A DNA stretch of 64,000 nucleotides, from positions 35,700 to 99,699 of the forward strand of contig NZ_LMEM01000001.1 of the NCBI RefSeq assembly GCF_001426345.1, in the 5' to 3' direction. The number at the start of each line of letters is the position of its first letter. Positions within the stretch are counted from its first letter, which is position 1. The notes beneath the pieces were generated by a model. It was given only the letters and a program-made list of their open reading frames with translations. It was not told the DNA's origin and did no database searches. The DNA comes from Devosia sp. Root436 (GTDB lineage Bacteria; Pseudomonadota; Alphaproteobacteria; Rhizobiales; Devosiaceae). The translations under genes and the position numbers were made by a program. This document shows, one piece after another, positions 8,410 through 16,214 of this stretch.

Positions 8410-9897
8410 ATGCTCATTGACGACAAGATCTTTCTCGGGGTCAGTACGCATCCCGAATACCTGGCGCTCAAGTACGGCAATCGGCATGGCCTGGTGACCG
8501 GGGCGACCGGCACCGGCAAGACCGTGACATTGCAGGTGATGGCCGAGGGATTCTCGGCTGCCGGGGTGCCGGTTTTTGCGGCCGACATCAAGGGCGATCT
8601 CAGCGGCGTGGCCAAGATGGGCGCGGCGCAGGGATGGCAGACCCAGCGCGCTACCGATATCGGCTTCACCGATTTCAAGGACGACATATTCCCGGTGATC
8701 TTCTGGGATCTGTTCGGGCGGCAGGGCCATCCCATCCGCGCCACGATCTCGGAAATGGGCGCGCTGCTGCTCAGCCGCATGCTGGAGCTCAACGATACGC
8801 AGGAAGGCGTGCTCAACATCGCCTTCAAGCTGGCCGACGACGAGGGTCTGCTGCTGCTCGACCTCAAGGATCTCAGGGCGCTGCTGGTCGATATTCAGGA
8901 GCGGGCCAAGGAAATTTCCACCCGCTACGGCAATGTCACCACCGCCTCGATCGGCTCGATCCAGCGGGCCTTGCTGGTGCTGGAACAGCAGGGCGCGGAG
9001 AATTTCTTTGGCGAGCGGGCGCTGGATATTGCCGACTTGATGCGGACGGACCGGGATGGCAGGGGGTTCATCTCGATCCTGGCGGCAGACGAATTGATGC
9101 GCGCACCAAGGCTTTACGCGACGTTCCTGCTGTGGATGCTGAGCGAGCTGTTCGAGGAACTGCCCGAGGTGGGCGATCCGGACAAGCCGAAGCTGGTGTT
9201 TTTCTTCGACGAAGCGCATCTGCTGTTCGACGACGCGCCCAAGGTGCTGATCGACAAGGTCGAGCAGGTGGTGCGGCTGGTGCGCTCCAAGGGCGTCGGC
9301 GTCTATTTCGTGACGCAGAACCCGGTCGATATTCCCGAAACCGTGCTGGCGCAGCTGTCCAACCGGGTGCAGCACGCCTTGCGGGCCTATACGCCGCGCG
9401 AGCAGAAGGCGGTGCGGGTGGCGGCCGAGACATTCCGGCCCAACCCGGAATTCTCGACCGAAGAGGTCATTACCCAGCTTGGCATCGGCGAGGCGCTGGT
9501 CTCGGTGCTGGAGGACAAGGGCATTCCCTCGGTGGTGGGACGGACGCTGATCCGGCCGCCTTCGGCGCAGGTGGGGCCGCTGCTGCCCGAGGAACGCCGG
9601 TCGATTGTCGCCAATTCGCCGGTGGCGGGGCTCTATGACACGGTCGTCGACCGCGAATCGGCCTTTGAAACGCTGGCGAAGAAGGCGCGTGACCGGCAAT
9701 TGGCCGAGGAGCGGCAGCAGCAGGATGATGAATTGCGCAAGGCCGAGCGGACCTATCAGGACGACAAGCCGCGCCGCAGTTCGACCCGCCAGACGCCGGC
9801 GGAAGCGGCGATGAATTCGCTGGCGCGCACGGTTGCCAACCGGCTGGGAAGCGCGCTGGTGCGCGGCATTCTCGGCGGCCTGAAGCGCGGCCGATGA
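8410..9897 (+). CDS. HerA-like ATPase (DUF853 family)
   Basis: A 495-residue ATPase of the HerA/FtsK superfamily. The Walker A motif GATGTGKT is at residues 31-38 and the Walker B region is [14 protein letters not shown] near residues 257-270; a sensor-like [14 protein letters not shown] follows. The C-terminal 90 residues are charged (Arg/Lys/Gln-rich) and probably coiled or disordered. DUF853 proteins are widespread in proteobacteria but their function is unknown; relatives pump DNA or serve in defence. I start at ATG 8410 (AAAGGA 11 nt upstream, matching homologues that begin just before KIFLG); ATG 8398 is the alternative. Overlaps the next gene by 4 nt. Confidence 0.88.
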   Translation: MLIDDKIFLGVSTHPEYLALKYGNRHGLVTGATGTGKTVTLQVMAEGFSAAGVPVFAADIKGDLSGVAKMGAAQGWQTQRATDIGFTDFKDDIFPVIFWDLFGRQGHPIRATISEMGALLLSRMLELNDTQEGVLNIAFKLADDEGLLLLDLKDLRALLVDIQERAKEISTRYGNVTTASIGSIQRALLVLEQQGAENFFGERALDIADLMRTDRDGRGFISILAADELMRAPRLYATFLLWMLSELFEELPEVGDPDKPKLVFFFDEAHLLFDDAPKVLIDKVEQVVRLVRSKGVGVYFVTQNPVDIPETVLAQLSNRVQHALRAYTPREQKAVRVAAETFRPNPEFSTEEVITQLGIGEALVSVLEDKGIPSVVGRTLIRPPSAQVGPLLPEERRSIVANSPVAGLYDTVVDRESAFETLAKKARDRQLAEERQQQDDELRKAERTYQDDKPRRSSTRQTPAEAAMNSLARTVANRLGSALVRGILGGLKRGR

Positions 9898-10457
9898 GCA
9901 TGGTGGAGTCCGCCGCCGCCATTGTCGCCGTCTTTGCTTCCGACAAGGGGCCGGGCGATCCCGAGCGCGCCTCGATCATGAGCCAGGCCGGCACTTATTT
10001 GGCCAAGCGTGGCGCGCGCATCGTTTGCCTCGCGGAAAACGGCATTATTCCGGTACCGCTGATCACGGCGGCACGGACGGCGGGCGGGGTGGTGCAGATC
10101 GTCGCCGATGCCAGTATCGCGCTGCCCAAGGCGCTGGCCGGCGTGACGATGGATGTCCTGCCCGACAAGGCCGAGCGGCTGGCGCGGGTGGCGCAACTGG
10201 CCGATGCCTATGTGGCTTTGCCCGGTTCGCTGGCTTCGGCCTCCGCGCTGTTCGGCACCTGGGCCGCCGCCAAGGCGCAGGGGCGGACGCCGCCCGTGGT
10301 CATGCTCAACCGCCACAAGGCCTATGAGGTGATGCGCGGCTACGCCGCGGACGTGCTGTCGCCGGGACTGCCCGGCTATGAGCGGGCCGTGCAGTTCGCC
10401 GACACGATCGAGGATTTGTGGGCGCGGCTCAGCAGGTTGGTCAGCGAGGCTCGCTAG
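9894..10457 (+). CDS. LOG/SLOG-like Rossmann protein with degenerate catalytic loop
   Basis: A 187-residue Rossmann-fold protein whose layout matches the LOG (lysine decarboxylase-like, cytokinin phosphoribohydrolase) family: an early [16 protein letters not shown] strand-loop, the middle segment [16 protein letters not shown], and [21 protein letters not shown] where LOG enzymes carry LPGGxGTxxE. The second Gly, the Gly-Thr pair and the catalytic Glu are absent, so it is probably a nucleotide-ligand sensor or a diverged enzyme rather than a canonical phosphoribohydrolase. Its ATG overlaps the HerA-like stop by 4 nt, implying coupled translation and joint function. The family assignment is by pattern and needs a profile search. 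Confidence 0.7.
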   Translation: MSMVESAAAIVAVFASDKGPGDPERASIMSQAGTYLAKRGARIVCLAENGIIPVPLITAARTAGGVVQIVADASIALPKALAGVTMDVLPDKAERLARVAQLADAYVALPGSLASASALFGTWAAAKAQGRTPPVVMLNRHKAYEVMRGYAADVLSPGLPGYERAVQFADTIEDLWARLSRLVSEAR

Positions 10458-10467
10458 GGTTTGGCGC

Positions 10468-10785
10468 CTAGAATGTCGCCGCCTGGACCTTGTAGAGCTT
10501 GACCGGCTTGGCGCTGCCGCGGGCGATGATGCCCTTGAATTCCAGGTCGAGCTGGACGCCCTTCATCCACCAGCCGGCCTTTTCGCCGCCGGGGAAATGC
10601 TCCTGCGACAGGATGGGCCTGATGGCCTCGCGCAGTTCGGCCGGAGTGATGCCGGGCGCCTCTGGCGGTAGCACGGCGAGCACCGCCTCCTTCATCGCCA
10701 TGAACCGCGCCTTGTCGACCCGCACCTTGTGATCGGGCGAGACGGCATTTTCCATCAGGTATTTTTCGGCTCCATCCCGGGCCAT
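10468..10785 (-). CDS. DUF6958-like small protein
   Basis: About 105 residues, soluble, no signal peptide. It contains a winged-helix-like stretch (LREAIRPILSQ) and a characteristic EHFPGGEKAGWWMKGVQLDLE segment, which I associate with the DUF6958 family of uncharacterised proteins. The ATG at 10785 is preceded by GGAGA at a 5-nt spacing; ATG 10797 is possible but its ribosome site would fall in the operator. It is transcribed divergently from the TetR regulator, across two near-identical palindromes, and so is probably the regulator's main target. Function unknown. Confidence 0.75.
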   Translation of the reverse strand: MARDGAEKYLMENAVSPDHKVRVDKARFMAMKEAVLAVLPPEAPGITPAELREAIRPILSQEHFPGGEKAGWWMKGVQLDLEFKGIIARGSAKPVKLYKVQAATF

Positions 10786-10804
10786 GCAGGTCTCCATTGA
10801 GTGG

Positions 10805-10819
10805 ACTGGACAGTCCAGT
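10805..10819. promoter_or_regulatory. TetR operator 1
   Basis: Perfect 15-bp palindrome ACTGGAC-A-GTCCAGT in the TetR/DUF6958 intergenic region, 20 nt before the DUF6958 start. It shares its core with operator 2; centres are 31 bp apart, about three helical turns, so dimers would bind the same DNA face. Confidence 0.8.
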
Positions 10820-10826
10820 TCTGGCA

Positions 10827-10855
10827 TTGCGTCAAACTAGACTGTCCAGTATGAT
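10827..10855 (+). promoter_or_regulatory. Promoter for the TetR gene
   Basis: TTGCGT (10827-10832) and TATGAT (10850-10855) with a 17-bp spacer. Operator 2 fills the spacer, so the regulator should repress its own gene. The predicted start of transcription (about 10862) lies 20 nt before ATG 10884, which supports that start over earlier in-frame codons. Confidence 0.6.
10836..10850. promoter_or_regulatory. TetR operator 2
   Basis: ACTAGAC-T-GTCCAGT, a 15-bp palindrome with one mismatch relative to operator 1. It sits between the -35 and -10 elements of the TetR-gene promoter. Confidence 0.78.
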
Positions 10856-10883
10856 TGTCAAGTGGAGTCAACGGAGACGGTGG

Positions 10884-11522
10884 ATGGTTGTGGAAGAAGG
10901 CGTTGTGGGGGCAGGGCGCTCCGAGCGCAAGCGGCAGGCGGTGCTGGCGGCGGCGACGGAGACTTTTCTCAAGTCCGGCTATCTCGGGGCCAATATGGAC
11001 GAGATCGCCGCGATGTCGGGGGTGTCCAAGCAGACGGTCTACAAGAATTTCGGCAGCAAGGAAGCGCTGTTCATCGAGGTTGTCACCTCCATGACCGGGG
11101 CGGCCGACCTGCGCGTGCATACGGCGCCGGCCGAGCCTGACACTGCCGAGGCGCTGGACCGGTTCCTGTTCAACTACGCCCATCGGCAGCTCTCGGTGGT
11201 GATGACGCCGCGGCTGATGCAGTTGCGGCGGTTGGTGATCGGCGAGGTCAGCCGGTTTCCCGACCTGGCGCGGGTGCTCTATGAGCGCGGGCCGCAACGG
11301 GCCGTGCAGGTGCTGGCGGGGATTTTCGGGCGGCTGGAGGCGCGCGGGTTGCTGGCCTGCCCAGAACCGGAGATCGCGGCGACCAATTTCAACTGGCTGG
11401 TCATGGCCGAGCCGGTCAACCGCGCCATGTTGATGGGCGATGGCGAATTGCCGTCCGACGCGCAATTGCGGGTGGTGGCGAAGGAGGCCGTGCGGGTTTT
11501 CCTGGCGGCCTACGGCTCGTAG
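10884..11522 (+). CDS. TetR/AcrR family transcriptional regulator
   Basis: A 212-residue TetR-family repressor. The N-terminal helix-turn-helix reads MDEIAAMSGVSKQTVYKNFGSKEALF, the canonical TetR signature; the C-terminal ligand-binding half resembles the AcrR/TetR_C group (VSRFPDLARVLYERGP). ATG 10884 is chosen because GGAG lies 7 nt upstream and because the likely promoter ends at 10855. It is divergent from the DUF6958 gene, and two palindromes in between are its probable operators. Its 3' end overlaps the convergent FAD monooxygenase gene by 13 nt. The inducer is unknown. Confidence 0.92.
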   Translation: MVVEEGVVGAGRSERKRQAVLAAATETFLKSGYLGANMDEIAAMSGVSKQTVYKNFGSKEALFIEVVTSMTGAADLRVHTAPAEPDTAEALDRFLFNYAHRQLSVVMTPRLMQLRRLVIGEVSRFPDLARVLYERGPQRAVQVLAGIFGRLEARGLLACPEPEIAATNFNWLVMAEPVNRAMLMGDGELPSDAQLRVVAKEAVRVFLAAYGS

Positions 11523-12679
11523 CCATAGAGCCAGGCCAGCCGTCGCAGGTGGCCTCGGCTGCCTTGCAGCGCGATCACGGTGTTGCGAGCCACGCTCAAC
11601 GGCCATGGCATATGGAAGATGCGGCCATTGGCGGCCGAGACACTGGCGGCGCGGGCGGTGCGGCGGCGGCGGCGCTGGTGGTATTTCTCGAAGGCGGTTT
11701 CGGCATTGGATTCGGCAATGAGCAGGGGGGCGAGGACGGCGGCATCCTCGATGCCCATGGCAGCGCCCTGGGCCTGGAAGGGCACCATGGCGTGGGCGGC
11801 ATCGCCGACGATGCCGATATTGCCGGCATGCCAAAGCGGCGTATCGACGGTGTAGAGTGGCCAGGAGGTCCAGTCGCTCGCCGTTTCGAGGATCGCGGAC
11901 AGCAGCGGCCAGCTAGCGATGCTGTTCGGCAGGGTGGGGCGTTCTCCTTTGTCCGACGGATTACGCTGCGGGGCGAACAGGGCCAAGTTCACCTGACCGC
12001 GATGGGGAAGAGGATAAGCGACGGCGTGGACATCGCGCGCGAGGAAAACCGAGACCCGGTCGAGCGGCAATTTATCTTTGACCGCAGGGGCTTGCAGCAG
12101 GGTGCGCCAGGCGGCGCTCTGGGTGTAACGGGCGGGCGGGCCGCCGATTATGTCGGTGCGGGTGCGGGAATGGACGCCATCGGCGCCGATGAAGGCGTGG
12201 CCCCGGCCGGTGCGGGTCTGGCCATTGGCCTCGTCGATGGACACCGTGATGCCGCGGGCGTGGGAGACCACGTCCCAGTTCCTGACGCCGAAGACGATAT
12301 CGATATTGGCGAAGCGCCGGCAGGCCTTGTAGAGGGCGTCGGCGAGGTCGGCACGGTGCATGACGGCGTAGGGCGCGCCGAAGCGGGCCTGCATGATGGC
12401 GCCGAGCTCCAGCGTGACCAGCGGGACCGGGCGGCCATGCGGGTAGATATCGATGCCATCAGGCTCGAGGCTGCGGGCCGAAATGGCATCGCCAACGCCG
12501 AGATTGTTGAGGATTTTCCGGGCGTTAGGGCTGACCTGCAGGCCGGCGCCGAATTCGGAGACGGTGAGGCCGCGTTCGAGGATCACCACGGCGGCGCCGA
12601 ACTTGGCCAGCGCCAGGGCCAGGGTCATGCCGGCGATTCCGGCGCCGGCTATGTAATAGGTACGGCCCGTGCCGGGCAT
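11510..12679 (-). CDS. FAD-dependent aromatic-ring monooxygenase (salicylate hydroxylase-like)
   Basis: A 389-residue group A flavoprotein monooxygenase. The dinucleotide-binding motif is GAGIAGM near residues 12-18, the second FAD site DGVHSRTR is mid-protein, and the GD motif appears as GIVGDAAHAMVPFQAQGAAMGIEDA near residues 285-310. The family uses NAD(P)H and oxygen to hydroxylate aromatic or related rings; the substrate is not defined. The C-terminus carries extra basic residues after the catalytic domain. The downstream end overlaps the TetR gene by 13 nt tail to tail. A zf-CHCC gene lies 9 nt upstream on the same strand. Confidence 0.9.
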   Translation of the reverse strand: MPGTGRTYYIAGAGIAGMTLALALAKFGAAVVILERGLTVSEFGAGLQVSPNARKILNNLGVGDAISARSLEPDGIDIYPHGRPVPLVTLELGAIMQARFGAPYAVMHRADLADALYKACRRFANIDIVFGVRNWDVVSHARGITVSIDEANGQTRTGRGHAFIGADGVHSRTRTDIIGGPPARYTQSAAWRTLLQAPAVKDKLPLDRVSVFLARDVHAVAYPLPHRGQVNLALFAPQRNPSDKGERPTLPNSIASWPLLSAILETASDWTSWPLYTVDTPLWHAGNIGIVGDAAHAMVPFQAQGAAMGIEDAAVLAPLLIAESNAETAFEKYHQRRRRRTARAASVSAANGRIFHMPWPLSVARNTVIALQGSRGHLRRLAWLYGYEP

Positions 12680-12688
12680 GGGATGCGC

Positions 12689-12934
12689 TTAAGCGGCGTC
12701 GGCCTGGAAGACCGCGGAAAGCGGGTTGGCAGTGCCGGGAGCCAGGCGCGAATTGAACACGTAATGCGTTGAACAATAAGAGCAAACGGCCTCATTGTCC
12801 TTGCCCATGTCGATATAGATATGGGGATGATCGAATGGCGGCAGGGCGCCGACGCACTGAAATTCCTTGGAGCCGACCTCGATCTGGCGAAGGCCTTCGG
12901 TATTGTGGAAATGGGGCGTGCTGCCGTGGGCCAT
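12689..12934 (-). CDS. zf-CHCC zinc-finger protein (NDUFS6-like)
   Basis: An 81-residue protein of the zf-CHCC family, related to the NDUFS6 accessory subunit of complex I. The four presumed zinc ligands are Cys in KEFQCVGA, His in FDHPHIY, and CSYC; the segment GALPPFDHPHIYIDMG is highly characteristic. The ATG at 12934 gives the usual length of about 80 residues; the open frame extends upstream but that part does not look conserved. It precedes the FAD monooxygenase by 9 nt, so both are probably co-transcribed. In alphaproteobacteria the protein is thought to associate with NADH dehydrogenase, from family knowledge. Confidence 0.88.
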   Translation of the reverse strand: MAHGSTPHFHNTEGLRQIEVGSKEFQCVGALPPFDHPHIYIDMGKDNEAVCSYCSTHYVFNSRLAPGTANPLSAVFQADAA

Positions 12935-13034
12935 GTGGGTAATCCGGATGGTGGGATAGTTCGGCCGGAACATAATAGATGGCGGAAGGCAATGGAAGGC
13001 GGGTACCACACCCAAACGCCTATTGATTTACGGT

Positions 13035-13064
13035 GTCATTCCCGCGAAAGCGGGAATCTCCGGC
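13035..13064. repeat. REP-like hairpin, family 1 (left copy)
   Basis: ATTCCCGC-GAAA-GCGGGAAT, a perfect 8-bp stem with a GNRA-type loop, flanked by GTC and CTCC. In inverted orientation relative to the copy at 13827-13860; together they bracket the orphan gene at 13146-13634. Confidence 0.85.
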
Positions 13065-13145
13065 ATTATGCATCAAACGCACTAAGTTTTTAGGGTCGGA
13101 TTATGACGACTCCTCAAACGCTCGGAATCCGGGCATGGTGTGCCC

Positions 13146-13634
13146 ATGAATGTAGTAGTCCGCGCCACTCGCGATACATTGGGGCACTTGAAGACACTGG
13201 TCTCCACGGCATTTGTCGGGCTGGTTTCTCTAGTCGCACTCAAGTTCTTGGGGGGCGACCAAGTGGCACTTGATGAAGTTCCCTATATCGTAGCAGCGCT
13301 AACTGGCACCGTCGCGGGCTTATCTGTAAATTTTGTTTGGAACCTTGCAGCGTCTCCGTTTTGGATAGAACGCGATGCGCATAGCAAAACCATGGATGAA
13401 CTCGCGGCAACAAAGAGGAAACTCGAGGGCCTTGAAGCGGACAGAGCGGCCCTTCTTACGGAGATGGCAAAAGATAGCCCGGTATGGATTGACGAGGCGA
13501 GCGGAGCGACAGTCATAGGGCGAGCTGGCGAACCTTGTGAAGTTCGCGGAGGCACCTTCCCCAATGGAATACGATTAGATGGCAATGGCCACCGCATAAT
13601 TGGGAGCACCTTTGGCTCAAGAAATGGAAGGTAA
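13146..13634 (+). CDS. Orphan membrane protein with coiled coil
   Basis: A 162-residue protein, not recognised. It has two hydrophobic segments (about residues 17-37, VSTAFVGLVSLVALKFL, and 46-70, PYIVAALTGTVAGLSVNFVWNL), then a charged heptad-rich stretch (DELAATKRKLEGLEADRAALLTEM, about 85-110) and a short glycine-rich beta-like tail. Base composition is clearly more AT-rich than its neighbours and codon use differs (many A/T-ending codons), suggesting recent acquisition. It lies between two inverted REP hairpins. The start is uncertain: ATG 13146 has only a weak ribosome site, and GTG 13140 is an alternative. Confidence 0.55.
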   Translation: MNVVVRATRDTLGHLKTLVSTAFVGLVSLVALKFLGGDQVALDEVPYIVAALTGTVAGLSVNFVWNLAASPFWIERDAHSKTMDELAATKRKLEGLEADRAALLTEMAKDSPVWIDEASGATVIGRAGEPCEVRGGTFPNGIRLDGNGHRIIGSTFGSRNGR

Positions 13635-13820
13635 TAGCCTCATATGTCTAGGTGCAATTGACTTGACCAATTGCCGCCAGGCATTGCAGTAAAAGCGCCG
13701 CTGCGAATTTGCCCCTAGAGAGCTTATTGCGCACGTTGGCCTCTTTCTCGCCAACGCCAATCGCCGCTCGTTGGTGCGTTTGATACATAAGGCCGGGAAT
13801 CACCGTTTCTGGATGGTCCG
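13635..13820. other. AT-richer non-coding stretch after the orphan gene
   Basis: No gene, tRNA or clear terminator is seen here. Composition is like that of the preceding orphan gene and unlike the flanking chromosome, so it probably belongs to the same inserted segment, which ends at the right REP hairpin. Confidence 0.4.
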
Positions 13821-13826
13821 GCCAAT

Positions 13827-13860
13827 GGAGATTCCCGCTTGCGCGGGAATGACGCGGTGA
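13827..13860. repeat. REP-like hairpin, family 1 (right copy)
   Basis: GGAG, ATTCCCGC-TTGC-GCGGGAAT, then GACGCGGTGA. The same extended unit recurs at 38591-38624 and, with changes, at 34205-34236. It is the inverted partner of the copy at 13035. Confidence 0.85.
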
Positions 13861-13865
13861 GAAAC

Positions 13866-14621
13866 ATGCCCACATACCAGTCCGATGGCCTGACCCTTGC
13901 CTATGAGTCCTTTGGCGCGGGGCTTCCGGTGCTCTGCATCCATGGCTTTGCCTCAAGCGCGAAGGTCAACTGGATCGACACCGGCTGGGTCGAGACGCTT
14001 GTCGGGGCGGGGTACCGCGCCATCGTGCTCGACAATCGGGGGCACGGGGCTTCCGACAAGCCGCACGATCCCGAACGATATTATCCCAGCGACATGGCGC
14101 GCGACGGTGTGGCGCTGCTCGATCATCTCGGCATCGAACGATCGGCCATTCTAGGCTATTCGATGGGCGCGCGCATAAGTGCGTTCATGGCGTTCGACCA
14201 TGAGGAGCGGGTCGCCTGCGCCATTTTCGGCGGCATGGGGATGAACCTCATCAACGGGCTCAGCGATGGCAACGACATCATTGCCGGCCTGCTGGCGCCC
14301 GACCTGGCCGGGCTGACCCACAAGACGGCGCGGCAGTTCCGTATCTTTGCCGACCACACCAAATCGGACCGGGAGGCGCTGGCGGCCTGCATGGAGACGT
14401 CGCGCCAGCCGATGGCGCGGGCCGATGTGCGGCGAATCAACGTGCCGGTGCTGGTGGCGGTGGGCGAGGCGGACGAGATGGCGGGGCCGCCCGGACCATT
14501 GGCCGAGCTGCTGCCGCGGGCGGAGGCATTCGTCATCCCCAAGCGGGACCATATGCGGGCGACGGGCGACAAGGCATTCAAGGCCGCGGGGCTGGACTTC
14601 CTGGGCAGGAATTTCGCCTGA
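13866..14621 (+). CDS. Alpha/beta hydrolase
   Basis: A 251-residue alpha/beta-hydrolase fold protein. The oxyanion strand-loop is CIHGFASSAK, the nucleophile elbow is GYSMGAR (Ser at about residue 98), the acid is likely in VGEADEMAG, and the catalytic His is in KRDHMRATG near residue 232. This set fits an active esterase/hydrolase with a small lid; the substrate is unknown. ATG 13866 is chosen because it begins directly at the fold (TYQSDGLTLAYESFG) and lies just outside the REP hairpin. It precedes cysE by 95 nt with a small hairpin between, so co-transcription is uncertain. Confidence 0.9.
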   Translation: MPTYQSDGLTLAYESFGAGLPVLCIHGFASSAKVNWIDTGWVETLVGAGYRAIVLDNRGHGASDKPHDPERYYPSDMARDGVALLDHLGIERSAILGYSMGARISAFMAFDHEERVACAIFGGMGMNLINGLSDGNDIIAGLLAPDLAGLTHKTARQFRIFADHTKSDREALAACMETSRQPMARADVRRINVPVLVAVGEADEMAGPPGPLAELLPRAEAFVIPKRDHMRATGDKAFKAAGLDFLGRNFA

Positions 14622-14716
14622 AACAGGCAAATGTGAACCAAACCACGTGTCCAGGCTTTGTCCTGGAGCATCATATGGCTTATATCGGTGTTTCTCGATG
14701 AAGCGGAGAATGCGCC

Positions 14717-15553
14717 ATGTCCAGCAGCGCCCGGAAGTCTGTAGCGATCAAAGCGATCGACCCTGTATGGGACGCCGTGCGGGCCGGGGCGCAGCAGATC
14801 GTGGCGGCCGAGCCGTCACTGGCCAACATGGCGGTTTCCGCAATTCTCAATCATGACACGTTCGAGCAGGCGCTGGCGCATCGCCTGGCGGCGCGGCTCG
14901 ATCATGACGACGTTTCGGCCGACCTGATCCGCCAGGCCTTTGCCGAGACGCTGGCCGACTCTCCCGAGATTGCGGTCAAGGCGCGGGTCGACCTGGCCGC
15001 GACGCTGGAGCGCGATCCAGCCTGCCACCGGGCGATCGAGCCACTGCTGTTCTTCAAGGGCTACCAGGCCATCCAGACGCATCGCTTTGCCCATGCCATG
15101 TTCAAGGCGGGGCGGCGGGACTTTGCGCTCTACCTGCAGAGCCGGGCCAGCCAGGTGTTCCAGGTCGATATCAATCCAGCGGTGCCGATGGGCAAGGGCA
15201 TCATGCTCGACCATGGTACGGGCCTCGTCATCGGCGAGACCGCGGTGGTGGGCGATAATGTGTCGATGCTGCAGAATGTGACGCTGGGCGGCACCGGCAA
15301 ATCCGACCAGGACCGCCATCCCAAGATCGGCAACGGCGTGCTGATCGGGGCGGGCGCCAAGGTTCTGGGCAATATCATCGTCGGCGACTGCTCGCGCATC
15401 GGCGCCGGCTCGGTGGTGCTCAAGGAAGTGCCGCCGCGGGTGACCGTCGCCGGCGTGCCCGCCCGGGTGATCGGCGAGGCCGGCTGCGCCCAGCCGGCGC
15501 TGGTAATGGACCAGATGGTGCTGGTCTACGATCTTGCTTCGCCAGTTGAGTAA
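14717..15553 (+). CDS. cysE: Serine O-acetyltransferase
   Basis: A 278-residue serine O-acetyltransferase, making O-acetyl-L-serine from serine and acetyl-CoA for cysteine synthesis in the cytosol. The N-terminal helical domain runs to about residue 150. The C-terminal left-handed beta-helix carries DINPAVPMGKGIMLDHGTGLVIGETAVVGDN with the catalytic DHG, then hexapeptide turns to GVPARVIG. The start has GGAGAA about 8 nt upstream. The C-terminal tail ends LVYDLASPVE rather than in an obvious Ile terminus for CysK binding. Related sulfur genes cysD and cysNC are 45 kb away in the window. Confidence 0.95.
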   Translation: MSSSARKSVAIKAIDPVWDAVRAGAQQIVAAEPSLANMAVSAILNHDTFEQALAHRLAARLDHDDVSADLIRQAFAETLADSPEIAVKARVDLAATLERDPACHRAIEPLLFFKGYQAIQTHRFAHAMFKAGRRDFALYLQSRASQVFQVDINPAVPMGKGIMLDHGTGLVIGETAVVGDNVSMLQNVTLGGTGKSDQDRHPKIGNGVLIGAGAKVLGNIIVGDCSRIGAGSVVLKEVPPRVTVAGVPARVIGEAGCAQPALVMDQMVLVYDLASPVE

Positions 15554-15787
15554 GGGTGGCCTGAAAATGGCCGACTTCTGCGCTTCCACGTTAGAGTGCG
15601 CTCAGCCATTTTCGACTCGCCATGACCCAGCTGGCTTCGCAAGCAGCGCCCCCGGAACATCGGGCTGGCCCGGCCAAGACAAGGCAACCGAGCAGCTTGT
15701 TACCGCTAAAATGCTCGTGGTCAGGGGTTGTATGCGGTGCAGGGGCGACTAGATTGCCGCTCAATGCAAATCAGTAGGACACCCACA
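15554..15787. other. Intergenic stretch between cysE and the DUF3126 gene
   Basis: I see no supported gene in this 234-base stretch. AGGA at 15776-15779 is the probable ribosome binding site of the following GTG start. Confidence 0.4.
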
Positions 15788-16006
15788 GTGAACCATCCCG
15801 AGATCATCAAGCTGCAGAAATTCCTGCAGCTGAAGTTCAACAACAAGAACATCGACGTGCGGCCGCGCGCCAAGCTCAACGATTCCGTCGAAGTGTTCAT
15901 TGGCGATGAATCGATCGGGCTCATTCACCTGGACGACGAGGATGGCGACAAGTCGTATATCTTCAACATGTCGATCCTCGATATCGACCTGGACGAGGTG
16001 AGCTGA
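15788..16006 (+). CDS. DUF3126 family protein
   Basis: A 72-residue acidic protein conserved in alphaproteobacteria and of unknown function. The family pattern is visible: EIIKLQKFLQLKFNN at the start, then DSVEVFIGDESIGLIHLDDEDGD and a C-terminal MSILDIDLDE. The GTG at 15788 is chosen over ATG 15764 because homologues begin with a short M-x-P-x-EI segment and AGGA lies 9 nt upstream. Monocistronic, followed by a REP-rich gap. Confidence 0.8.
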   Translation: MNHPEIIKLQKFLQLKFNNKNIDVRPRAKLNDSVEVFIGDESIGLIHLDDEDGDKSYIFNMSILDIDLDEVS

Positions 16007-16024
16007 GAGGCGTCTGGCTTTAAT

Positions 16025-16170
16025 CACGGTGTCATTCCGGCCCGCGGGTCGCTTCGCGCCTGAGGACAGGCTCCGGCCGGAATCCATCTTGAGATGGCTC
16101 AGCTTCCTCCGGGCGCGGATAGACCTCAGAATGGATCCCGGCCTTCGCCGGGATGACATCGCGTAAGCGA
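16025..16170. repeat. Composite of REP-like hairpins, family 2
   Basis: Two inverted units: a first palindromic block (CATTCCGGCC ... GGCCGGAAT) and a second, ATGGATCCCGGCC followed by TTCGCCGGGATGACATCGCG (16131-16163). The second unit recurs almost unchanged at 24415-24447. The arms face each other, giving a cruciform-capable element of about 145 bp between the DUF3126 gene and the next minus-strand gene. Confidence 0.8.
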
Positions 16171-16214
16171 ATGCTCAAGCGTTCGCCCGGCGGTAGCGTG
16201 GGCGGCGGCGTGCC

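Noticed and set aside
9894-10457. DprA-type DNA-processing protein
   Set aside because: The Rossmann layout and the [15 protein letters not shown] loop fit LOG better; the DprA DNA-binding motif is absent.
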